From Alphaproteobacteria bacterium (GTDB taxonomy: Bacteria; Pseudomonadota; Alphaproteobacteria; Micavibrionales; UBA1664): a stretch of DNA of 7,385 bases. Below are positions 1-5,126 of this stretch, piece after piece. The number at the start of each line of letters is the position of its first letter. Position 1 is the first letter of the stretch. Position numbers and translations under genes: made by a program. The stretch spans positions 1 through 7,385 of the forward strand of contig JAGWXJ010000095.1 in assembly GCA_018969935.1 (NCBI GenBank), given 5' to 3'. The notes beneath the pieces are model-generated. The model did no database searches. It was not told the DNA's origin and saw only the letters and a list, made by a program, of their open reading frames with translations.

Positions 1-736
1 GCTTACCGAGATCCACCCCATCCCCGCCGATACGGACCAAGAGGAAGTGGCTCGGCTTTTCCGCCGCGAGGGGCTGACATCCGCGCCCGTTGTGGACGAG
101 GACAACCGCCTTATCGGTGTCATCACCCTTGATGACGTTGTCGAGGTTGTGGCCGAGGAAGCACAGGAAGATATCCTGCGCCTTGGCGGGGTTGACAGTT
201 CGGACCTTCACCGCGGCATCCTCTCGACATCCGTATCGCGTTTCTGGTGGCTGGGCATCAACCTTGGCACTGCGTTTGTGGCTTCGGGGGTTGTGGGGTT
301 ATTCGAGCACACGCTGGACCAGATTGTGGCGCTGGCCGTGCTTATGCCTATCGTGGCCGGCATGGGCGGCAACGCCGGTACCCAGACGCTTACGGTGGCC
401 GTGCGCGCGCTGGCCATGAAAGAGCTTTCAAAAACCAACATGCTGCGTACCGTTTTCAAGGAAACATCGGTCGGGTTCCTCAACGGTTTTGCATTTGCGC
501 TTATCACGGGTGTACTTTCGGCCCTGTGGTTCCATAGCCAGATGCTGGGCGTTGTCATCGGCCTTGCGATGGTGACCAACCTTGTGGCGGCAGGGCTATT
601 CGGTATCCTTATCCCGCTTATCCTAGAACGCTTCAAAATCGACCCCGCGCTGGCATCCGCCGTGTTTTTGACGACGGTGACGGACGTTGTCGGGTTCTTT
701 ACCTTCCTTGGCCTTGCCACGTGGCTGATGCTGTAA
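1..736 (+). CDS. mgtE: Magnesium channel/transporter MgtE, 3' part (5' end outside window)
   Basis: MgtE is a homodimeric inner-membrane Mg2+ channel gated by cytoplasmic N and CBS domains. The reading frame is open from base 2, so the start lies upstream; about 244 residues are visible of a family that usually runs to about 450. The first 50 or so residues are the end of the second CBS domain (APVVDEDNRLIGVITLDDVV). A linker helix and five hydrophobic segments follow. TM2 holds the family hallmark MGGNAGTQ, and the last segment holds TTVTDVVGF, whose Asp corresponds to the pore Asp that binds Mg2+ in characterised MgtE. The GTG at 47 is internal to the CBS domain and is not a start. The stop is TAA at 734-736. 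The N domain, first CBS domain and promoter cannot be assessed. The next gene begins 64 bp downstream on the same strand. Confidence 0.94.
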   Translation, partial: LTEIHPIPADTDQEEVARLFRREGLTSAPVVDEDNRLIGVITLDDVVEVVAEEAQEDILRLGGVDSSDLHRGILSTSVSRFWWLGINLGTAFVASGVVGLFEHTLDQIVALAVLMPIVAGMGGNAGTQTLTVAVRALAMKELSKTNMLRTVFKETSVGFLNGFAFALITGVLSALWFHSQMLGVVIGLAMVTNLVAAGLFGILIPLILERFKIDPALASAVFLTTVTDVVGFFTFLGLATWLML

Positions 737-740
737 AATT

Positions 741-783
741 TTGACATTCCGCCCCCCTATCCTTTAGGAAGCGGGCACGGAAT
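741..783 (+). promoter_or_regulatory. Candidate promoter and overlapping dyad before the MarR-like gene
   Basis: A perfect -35 hexamer, TTGACA, lies at 741-746. The only -10 candidate at 16 bp spacing is TTTAGG (763-768), a 3/6 match, so the promoter call rests on the -35. A dyad overlaps it: ATTCCG (746-751) is the exact inverse of CGGAAT (778-783), with CCC (754-756) facing GGG (773-775) inside. There is no T-run after the right arm, so it does not look like a terminator for mgtE. A dyad over a promoter directly before a regulator gene would suit an autoregulatory operator, which is inference. Confidence 0.3.
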
Positions 784-800
784 TTACAGGAAAACAGCTT

Positions 801-1352
801 ATGCCCACCGATACCGACACCAAGACCACCCTTATGGCTGGCGAGGCCGTACTTATGGGTGCGCAAGCAACAATTGCTGAAGCCCAAGAGCGTGCCGCCA
901 CAGCCCTTGGCCGTTTTACGGGCCTTAAGCCTGCACAAGCCGGTTTTGCCGAACTTTCACTGGCCATGCACCATGCCGAACGTTCGATGAACGAGATCTT
1001 CAAACGCCATGCACGGCAAAACCAGATGCCCATGGGCCTGACGCTGCTGGATTACCAATACCTACGCGTCATCCAGCGCTGGAATGAGGAAGGCCGCAAC
1101 GATGTGATCGTGCGCAAGATTGCGGCGCACTTTGGCCTTGCAGGCAACAGTGCCTCGCAATGCATCGACCGACTGCTAAAAAGAGGCTTGATATCAAAAA
1201 CAGCAGGCGGCAAGCAGGGCCATCCGCTTGTGCTTACCGAGAACGGGCAAAAGGCCCTTGGCCAGTTTGCCACCATTGAAAGCGCCGTTGATGCGGAGTG
1301 CGCGCAGCGTATTCAGGCGTATGCCGCCCTCAAGCATTATGGGGTGAAGTAG
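801..1352 (+). CDS. MarR-like winged-helix transcriptional regulator
   Basis: This 183-residue protein is probably a dimeric cytoplasmic DNA-binding regulator. Residues 79-92 (GLTLLDYQYLRVIQ) resemble the helix that opens the MarR DNA-binding domain. Residues about 103-129 form the helix-turn-helix (IAAHFGLAGNSASQCIDRLLKRGL), and residues 130-148 form the wing (TAGGKQGHPLVLTENG). The first 50 or so residues are an Ala-rich helical extension without a recognised domain; MarR proteins are usually 140-160 aa, so this one is somewhat long. The start at 801 has AGGA at 788-791, nine bases upstream. It lies 64 bp after mgtE and 80 bp before the PBP gene on the same strand, so it might regulate either, but the sequence does not show which. 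The ligand is unknown. I did not recognise a named orthologue. Confidence 0.8.
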   Translation: MPTDTDTKTTLMAGEAVLMGAQATIAEAQERAATALGRFTGLKPAQAGFAELSLAMHHAERSMNEIFKRHARQNQMPMGLTLLDYQYLRVIQRWNEEGRNDVIVRKIAAHFGLAGNSASQCIDRLLKRGLISKTAGGKQGHPLVLTENGQKALGQFATIESAVDAECAQRIQAYAALKHYGVK

Positions 1353-1364
1353 CCTATTCTCGCC

Positions 1365-1391
1365 TTGAAACTTCCATAAATATGAAATACT
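1365..1391 (+). promoter_or_regulatory. Weak candidate promoter for the PBP gene
   Basis: TTGAAA (1365-1370) is followed after 15 bp by AATACT (1386-1391, 4/6 match), with a TG one base before it as in an extended -10. Transcription from here would begin near 1398, downstream of the in-frame ATG at 1382 and upstream of the ATG at 1433, which would favour the later start. The spacing is short and the match is modest, so this is only a possibility. Confidence 0.2.
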
Positions 1392-1432
1392 TAACGTGCA
1401 GGGCGAAATGGTTTGCCCCGCACCCGTACTTC

Positions 1433-3451
1433 ATGGCCAGACGTAAAAAAGCACACGATCATTTTGACGAAGCCCCGAGCCAATCGGGGTTTTTCGGCAC
1501 GCTTTTCCGTTGGATTTTCGTGCTGTCCATTTGGGGCGGCATCATACTTGGCGGCGTTGTGCTTTGGTACGGCAAGGATTTGCTGGATCTGACGCGTAAA
1601 TCGAACTTCGAGCGCAAACGCTCGGTCGTTGTGTTGGCGAATGACGGGCAAAGTGTCCTTGCAAACTATGGCGAGAGCAGCGGCAAGCGTGTGCGGGTGC
1701 AGGATTTGCCCCCCTATGTCGGCAATGCGGTGCTGGCTATCGAGGACAGGCGTTTTTACTACCACATCGGTGTTGACCCCATCGGCCTGTTGCGCGCAGC
1801 TTTCATCAACTGGAAAGAGGGCCGGATTGTACAAGGCGGCTCTACCATCACGCAGCAGCTTGCCAAGAACCTGTTTTTGAAGCCCGAGCGTACCTTCAAA
1901 CGCAAGGTGCAGGAGGCCATTCTGGCCCTGTGGCTCGAGCTTAAATACACCAAGGATGAAATTCTGACGTCCTACCTCAACCGCGTTTATTTTGGCGCGG
2001 GCGCCTACGGCATTGATGCTGCCGCTCACGTGTATTTCGACAAACCACCTGAGCGCCTGACACTAGAGGAAGCCGCGATGCTTGCGGGGCTACTCAAGGC
2101 CCCTTCCCGCCTTTCACCCGAGGTTAACCCAGACCGCGCGCTTGAGCGCATGAACATGGTGCTGACCGCCATGGAAGACGCGGGCTTCATGGATGTCAAA
2201 AAAGACGATGAGGAAGGCAGCAAATCGGGCAGGCCCACGCCGCCACGCAAGCCTATCAGCCTGCGTTCCAACAACGATGGCAGCCGTTATTTTGCCGACT
2301 GGGTGCTGGACCGCGCGAACGAGCTTATCGGCATTTCAGGCGCGGACCTTACCATTGTCACCACACTCGACCCCAAGCTCGAGCGCGCTACGCAGGAAGC
2401 CGTGCGCGCATCGCTGGATACATTCTTCAAGGATGCCAAGAAGCGCCCGCAGGCTGCCGTTGTGGTGCTTGACCGTGACGGCGCCATCCGCGCCATGTTA
2501 GGCGGTACAAGTTACCGTGACAGCCAGTTCAACCGCGCAACGCAGGCGCTGCGCCAGCCCGGTTCATCCTTCAAGCCTTTCGTGTATCTGGCTGCCCTTG
2601 AAAAAGGCTGGCGCCCCGGCGACCCGATTGAAGACGCGCCCATCCAGCTTGGCGATTACGCCCCTGCCAACCATGACGGGCAGTATTACGGTTTTGTGCC
2701 GCTGAGTTCGGCCATGGCGCTTTCCCTCAACACGGCTGCCGTGCGTATGGCCAGCGAAGTTGGCATTGAGTCGGTGATTGACGTGGCGCGCCGCGCGGGC
2801 ATTAAAGGCAACATCGTACCCAACTACAGCGCCGCGCTTGGTACCGCTGAAGTAACGGTGCTTGAAATGGCGCAGGCCTACAACACCATTGCCAACCGCG
2901 GCATACCTGCCGAGCCTTACGGGATTATCAGCATCCGCGATTCCGAGAACGATAACCTGTACACCCACGAAAGTTTGCAGCAGCCGCCCGTGCTGGACGG
3001 CGATGCCTGCAACCGCCTGATTGCGATGATGCAGGAAGTGGTAACGCGCGGGACCGGCGGGCGCGCCTACCCCGGCTTTGTGGTGGCGGGTAAAACGGGT
3101 ACATCATCGGATTACCGCGATACATGGTTTGTAGGCATGTCGGGCGTGGCCGTGGCTGCCGTGTGGGTTGGCAACGATGACAACACCCAGATGCGCCACC
3201 AATACGGCGGCAATGCCCCTGCCGATATTTTCAGGCAGGTTATCAAATCAGCCCAAGAGGGCCGCGAGGTTGCGGGGCTATCAACAGCCGACCCTTATGA
3301 AATGTCGTTCGGTTCGGCATTTTCATCGGAAGGTTTGTCAGGGGTATTCACGCGTATCTTCGGGGATGGTGAAACCGCCCAGCCTGTCCAGCAGATCCGT
3401 GGCGGGCAACGCATGCGCCCTATTGTAGAGATGGGCAAATTCAACGATTAA
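1433..3451 (+). CDS. Class A penicillin-binding protein (bifunctional transglycosylase/transpeptidase)
   Basis: The enzyme polymerises lipid II into glycan strands and cross-links the stem peptides, anchored in the inner membrane and facing the periplasm. Numbering from the ATG at 1433 (672 aa), a short basic tail (MARRKK) precedes one membrane segment at about 25-46. The GT51 domain follows: Glu104 in AIEDRRFYYHIG, QGGSTITQQLAKN, and RKVQE with the second catalytic Glu161. The 57-residue spacing of the two Glu matches E. coli PBP1b (E233/E290). The transpeptidase domain has S378-S-F-K381, S431-L-N433 and K554-T-G556, so all catalytic motifs are intact. There is little room between the domains for the extra domain of larger PBP1a proteins, so I give no symbol. 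No clear Shine-Dalgarno precedes 1433. The in-frame ATG at 1382 would add 17 residues, and the open frame reaches back into the MarR-like gene. Confidence 0.93.
   Translation: MARRKKAHDHFDEAPSQSGFFGTLFRWIFVLSIWGGIILGGVVLWYGKDLLDLTRKSNFERKRSVVVLANDGQSVLANYGESSGKRVRVQDLPPYVGNAVLAIEDRRFYYHIGVDPIGLLRAAFINWKEGRIVQGGSTITQQLAKNLFLKPERTFKRKVQEAILALWLELKYTKDEILTSYLNRVYFGAGAYGIDAAAHVYFDKPPERLTLEEAAMLAGLLKAPSRLSPEVNPDRALERMNMVLTAMEDAGFMDVKKDDEEGSKSGRPTPPRKPISLRSNNDGSRYFADWVLDRANELIGISGADLTIVTTLDPKLERATQEAVRASLDTFFKDAKKRPQAAVVVLDRDGAIRAMLGGTSYRDSQFNRATQALRQPGSSFKPFVYLAALEKGWRPGDPIEDAPIQLGDYAPANHDGQYYGFVPLSSAMALSLNTAAVRMASEVGIESVIDVARRAGIKGNIVPNYSAALGTAEVTVLEMAQAYNTIANRGIPAEPYGIISIRDSENDNLYTHESLQQPPVLDGDACNRLIAMMQEVVTRGTGGRAYPGFVVAGKTGTSSDYRDTWFVGMSGVAVAAVWVGNDDNTQMRHQYGGNAPADIFRQVIKSAQEGREVAGLSTADPYEMSFGSAFSSEGLSGVFTRIFGDGETAQPVQQIRGGQRMRPIVEMGKFND
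1470..1494 (+). terminator. Terminator-shaped hairpin inside the 5' end of the PBP gene
   Basis: CCCCGA (1473-1478) and TCGGGG (1484-1489) form a perfect 6-bp GC-rich stem around the loop GCCAA, followed directly by TTTTT (1490-1494). AAG before the stem can also pair with the first U residues. It has the full outline of an intrinsic terminator, but it lies within codons 13-21 of the PBP gene, before the membrane segment, and no alternative start exists after it. If active it would act as an attenuator; it may equally be coincidence in coding DNA. Confidence 0.35.
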
Positions 3452-3463
3452 ACGATTTGGCTA

Positions 3464-3988
3464 TCAGCCTTTGACGGCGCCGGCCTGCTTGTCGTAGTAG
3501 CGGCGGCAGGCGTTACGGATTTCGGTCAGGAAGCTCTGGCCGTGGGGGTTGGTTTCATCCTTGATCTTGAGTTCGATCAGGGTTTTGGAAACGCGGACGT
3601 AAGCACCCAGAATATCCATGACATCGTTGTCCAGCTTGCGGACGTCTTCAACGAACGTGAGAACAAAGGAGCTGACGCGGCAAACCATCATCTCGTGGAA
3701 CATGCCGGAGGCCGATTTGATGTTCATGAGAGGTTTGGTGATATTCGATAAAAACTCCTCACGCCCATAGGATATCTGCTTGGCATCGTTGAGGGCGGTT
3801 TCCATCTCGGAGAGGTAGAGCTTCAATTCCGGAGTGATGTCGGATTGCACGCTATCAAGGTATTCCTGCACCTTGCTCACAGCGCCTTGGTCCAGCGTGC
3901 CGGTGCCGACTTTCTTTTGTAATTCGTAATCCGCCTTGTAGAAGCGCGGGTACGATTCGCGGAAACCGTATTTGTCCTTACCAGCCAT
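3464..3988 (-). CDS. Unrecognised helical protein encoded just after a CheY-like regulator
   Basis: I do not recognise this 174-residue protein. It is soluble by eye, with no signal peptide or membrane segment, and is charged and probably mostly alpha-helical. The N-terminus is aromatic and basic (YGFRESYPRFYKADYELQKK), the middle is amphipathic (LKLYLSEMETALNDAKQ), and the C-terminus ends in RNACRRYYDKQ. The start at 3988 has AGGAAGGA at 3999-4006, ten bases upstream and inside the last codons of the receiver gene, whose stop is 6 bp before this ATG. That spacing argues for co-transcription and translational linkage, so a role as partner or output of the receiver is a reasonable inference. 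No histidine-phosphotransfer motif (HxxKG) is evident. Its end lies 12 bp from the stop of the convergent PBP gene. It is convincing as a gene, but its function is unknown. Confidence 0.85.
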   Translation of the reverse strand: MAGKDKYGFRESYPRFYKADYELQKKVGTGTLDQGAVSKVQEYLDSVQSDITPELKLYLSEMETALNDAKQISYGREEFLSNITKPLMNIKSASGMFHEMMVCRVSSFVLTFVEDVRKLDNDVMDILGAYVRVSKTLIELKIKDETNPHGQSFLTEIRNACRRYYDKQAGAVKG

Positions 3989-3994
3989 GCGCTG

Positions 3995-4480
3995 TTAGTC
4001 CTTCCTGCGTTCGGGGCCTTGATAGTCCTGACTTCTGCGACGACGGCGGTCGGGCCCGAAGAAGACGGGTGTTTCCACAAAGTCGCGCGGATTGTCGACA
4101 ACATAGGCAATACGGCGCGCCAATTCGTTGGCCGTAAACGGCTTTACCAGAAATTCGGTGATCCCCTTATCGCGGGCTTCAGACACGCGGGAGGATGCGG
4201 CGTAGCCCGTCATCATGATGATGGGTACGGTGCGCTTGGGCGATTGGCTGTCGCGGCGAATCCATTTGATAAGCTCAAGGCCGTCTACGGGTTCCATCTC
4301 CCAATCGGTAATCACGATATCGGGACGGTTTTTGACGAACTGCTGATAGCCTGACTCGCCGTTACGGGCCTGCATAACCATGCCAACACCCAGATATTTC
4401 AGGGCGTTGACGATTACCTCCAGCATCGGGGGTGAATCTTCTACTACCAGCACTGTCAGCTTGCCAAAGTCGTATGGCAT
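3995..4480 (-). CDS. CheY-like single-domain response regulator with GP(D/E)RR tail
   Basis: A receiver domain fills residues about 8-128 of 161. It has the acidic pair E14-D15, the phospho-acceptor D59 (IVITDWEM), the switch T91 (MMTGY) and K113 (FLVKPF), so it should be phosphorylatable. There is no DNA-binding or enzymatic output domain. The last 25 or so residues form a basic tail with two related motifs, FFGPDRRRRR and YQGPERRKD. Such tails occur on several alphaproteobacterial receivers and their role is unclear to me. The start at 4480 is followed by MPYDFGKLTVLVVEDS; only a weak GGA precedes it. The next gene begins 6 bp after its stop. No histidine kinase is nearby, so the phosphodonor is encoded elsewhere. 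The 70 bp before it could hold a promoter, but none is obvious. Confidence 0.92.
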   Translation of the reverse strand: MPYDFGKLTVLVVEDSPPMLEVIVNALKYLGVGMVMQARNGESGYQQFVKNRPDIVITDWEMEPVDGLELIKWIRRDSQSPKRTVPIIMMTGYAASSRVSEARDKGITEFLVKPFTANELARRIAYVVDNPRDFVETPVFFGPDRRRRRSQDYQGPERRKD

Positions 4481-4533
4481 AGGGTCCGTTCAGGCGAAAT
4501 TGATAAATTTTTCAACCTCAAGGGTACCATAAA

Positions 4534-4560
4534 CACGGTTAAAAAAAAGGTCACACCGTG
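4534..4560. repeat. Inverted repeat CACGGT/ACCGTG around an A8 tract
   Basis: CACGGT (4534-4539) and ACCGTG (4555-4560) are exact inverses separated by 15 bp that include AAAAAAAA (4541-4548). On the - strand this gives a hairpin with U8 in its loop, overlapping the stop codon of the 152-aa ORF (4551-4553). It could contribute to termination or be a protein-binding site before the receiver gene. Confidence 0.25.
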
Positions 4561-5009
4561 GCTAAAAAGCTATGGAGCCTGTTTTCGGGCATAGTGGCGG
4601 AATTCCTGAGGTTTGAGCCCTCATCCCCAATGGCCACCCAATGCTGCGTGAGCGTTATGTAGGATGGCGGGACCGACCTAAGCGGCCTGTCACGAAGCAG
4701 GGTTGCATCCACATGGTCGAGGAAATCACCCGGGTAGGCCAGACGGGGGGCCATGAGCCCCATATCCACCAGCACGCGGGAAACATAGGCATCCGAATTG
4801 TCGGTCGCATCGGCGGCGCGGTGGATGGCTGTCAGCAAACGCACCTCCATGCGGCGGTTTGGCCCCTCGCGGAAGGATTTGATGAAGGCCATAAAAATAT
4901 CGCGCTCGTTCGGGCCTGCGCTTTCGGGCAGGCAGGGCAGGATGATGCGGGTGGCCGCACGGCTGCCGGTTGAAGCGCTGGATGGAACGGTTAGGAATGT
5001 CGTTGACAT
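4551..5009 (-). CDS. Unrecognised 152-aa ORF with a perfect Shine-Dalgarno
   Basis: I do not recognise this protein. The start at 5009 is well supported: AGGAGGT (5015-5021) sits five bases upstream, the best ribosome-binding site in the window, so the longer frame from 5093 is not used. Residues 1-20 are Ser/Thr/Ala-rich. Residues 21-110 look like a real soluble domain (RIILPCLPES, DIFMAFIKSFREGPNRRMEV, SRVLVDMGLMAPRL). There is no clear signal peptide or membrane segment. The last 45 or so codons are different: they use AGG, ATA and TTA more than their surroundings, have low-complexity character, and coincide with several stem-loops. They may be an inserted palindromic element, or the true end may have been lost by frameshift. 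The ORF lies 117 bp after rnhA and 70 bp before the receiver gene, so it may be its own transcription unit. Confidence 0.6.
   Translation of the reverse strand: MSTTFLTVPSSASTGSRAATRIILPCLPESAGPNERDIFMAFIKSFREGPNRRMEVRLLTAIHRAADATDNSDAYVSRVLVDMGLMAPRLAYPGDFLDHVDATLLRDRPLRSVPPSYITLTQHWVAIGDEGSNLRNSATMPENRLHSFLATV
4564..4594 (-). terminator. Candidate intrinsic terminator at the 3' end of the 152-aa ORF
   Basis: On the - strand, CTATG (4594-4590) pairs exactly with CATAG (4574-4570), with a CC/GG pair above a 3-nt bulge, then C and TTTTT (4568-4564). It falls inside the coding frame, about ten bases before the stop. This suggests either that termination overlaps the ORF end or that the ORF's last part is not protein-coding. 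The inner stem has one C-A mismatch on this strand, which becomes a G-U pair on the + strand. Confidence 0.4.
4569..4668. repeat. Three consecutive stem-loops (possible palindromic element or RNA)
   Basis: Read on the + strand, three hairpins follow one another. The first is CTATG/CATAG (4570-4574/4590-4594), capped by an inner stem with a TTTT loop. The second is TGAGG/CCTCA (4607-4611/4619-4623) with a 7-nt loop. The third is GGCCACC-type pairing (4633-4638/4662-4668) enclosing AATGC/GCGTT (4640-4644/4652-4656). Several positions pair as G-U only in the + strand RNA. The segment matches residues 114-147 of the 152-aa ORF. It could be a dispersed palindromic repeat, an antisense RNA or chance. 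Confidence 0.3.
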
Positions 5010-5014
5010 AGCGT

Positions 5015-5021
5015 ACCTCCT
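5015..5021 (-). promoter_or_regulatory. Perfect Shine-Dalgarno for the 152-aa ORF
   Basis: AGGAGGT on the - strand, five bases before the ATG at 5009. It is much stronger than the sites of the neighbouring genes and fixes the start choice. Its first two bases are also the last two of the 3' arm of an inverted repeat (5020-5027), so RNA folding could partly mask it. Confidence 0.8.
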
Positions 5022-5081
5022 GTTAAGTGAACACGATGCGTCGTGCCCATGGACCAATCGTTGAATCCAACTCCTTAACAG
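5020..5081 (-). promoter_or_regulatory. Inverted repeat in the leader of the 152-aa ORF
   Basis: CTGTTAAG (- strand, 5081-5074) and CTTAACAG (5027-5020) are exact 8-bp inverses. Between them CACGA/TCGTG (5045-5041/5036-5032) makes a tight 5-bp stem with a 4-nt loop. In the transcript these would nest into one structure ending at the Shine-Dalgarno. Each arm also contains TTAAC, which resembles a CtrA half-site, but the full TTAA-N7-TTAA spacing is absent. Confidence 0.3.
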
Positions 5082-5091
5082 AGTCTGAATC
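5063..5091. promoter_or_regulatory. Cluster of three GANTC (CcrM-type) sites
   Basis: GAATC (5063-5067), GAGTC (5081-5085) and GAATC (5087-5091) lie within 29 bp of intergenic DNA; a fourth is at 5141-5145, inside rnhA. By eye the rest of the window has roughly one per 400-500 bp. In many Alphaproteobacteria CcrM methylates GANTC and clusters mark promoters with cell-cycle control through GcrA. That role here is inference. Confidence 0.4.
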
Positions 5092-5114
5092 ACCCAAATC
5101 TGCCCCCAAAAGGC

Positions 5115-5123
5115 TGTGGATAA
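5115..5123 (-). promoter_or_regulatory. Exact DnaA box
   Basis: TTATCCACA on the - strand matches the strict DnaA box consensus. It lies three bases beyond the rnhA stop, in AT-rich sequence and 24 bp from the GANTC cluster. I found no second exact box in the window, so an origin is unlikely. A titration or regulatory site is possible. Confidence 0.4.
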
Positions 5124-5126
5124 TTT

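Noticed and set aside
208..747. 179-codon open frame on the - strand opposite mgtE
   Set aside because: The + strand encodes unmistakable MgtE motifs; the antisense translation is Ser/Thr/Pro-rich with no domain.
1298..1432. Extension of the PBP back to GTG 1298
   Set aside because: The first part would overlap the end of the MarR-like gene in another frame and has no PBP-like sequence or ribosome site.
1391..2029. Long open frame on the - strand (212 codons) opposite the PBP gene
   Set aside because: It lies opposite the transmembrane and GT51 catalytic region, which is clearly coding on the + strand. It has no recognisable domain and is a typical GC-rich shadow frame.
3459..3472. GGCT/AGCC mini-hairpin followed by TTT between the convergent genes
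   Set aside because: Four pairs and a 3-nt loop with three Ts is too weak to call a terminator.
3464..3988. CheC/CheX-like ExxN or CheZ-like motif in the 174-aa protein
   Set aside because: One EIRN occurs near the C-terminus, but the second motif and surrounding family pattern are missing; a four-residue match is not evidence.
4607..4623. tRNA T-arm look-alike (5-bp stem, loop TTTGAGC)
   Set aside because: No matching acceptor stem, D-arm or 7-nt anticodon loop upstream, and no properly placed 3' CCA, so no tRNA can be built.
5010..5093. Upstream start (5093) for the 152-aa ORF
   Set aside because: The perfect Shine-Dalgarno serves the ATG at 5009, and the extra residues come from DNA with the repeat and GANTC signals.
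5010..5126. Replication origin
   Set aside because: Only one exact DnaA box, no clustered boxes or clear unwinding element, and none of the genes I would expect beside an alphaproteobacterial origin.
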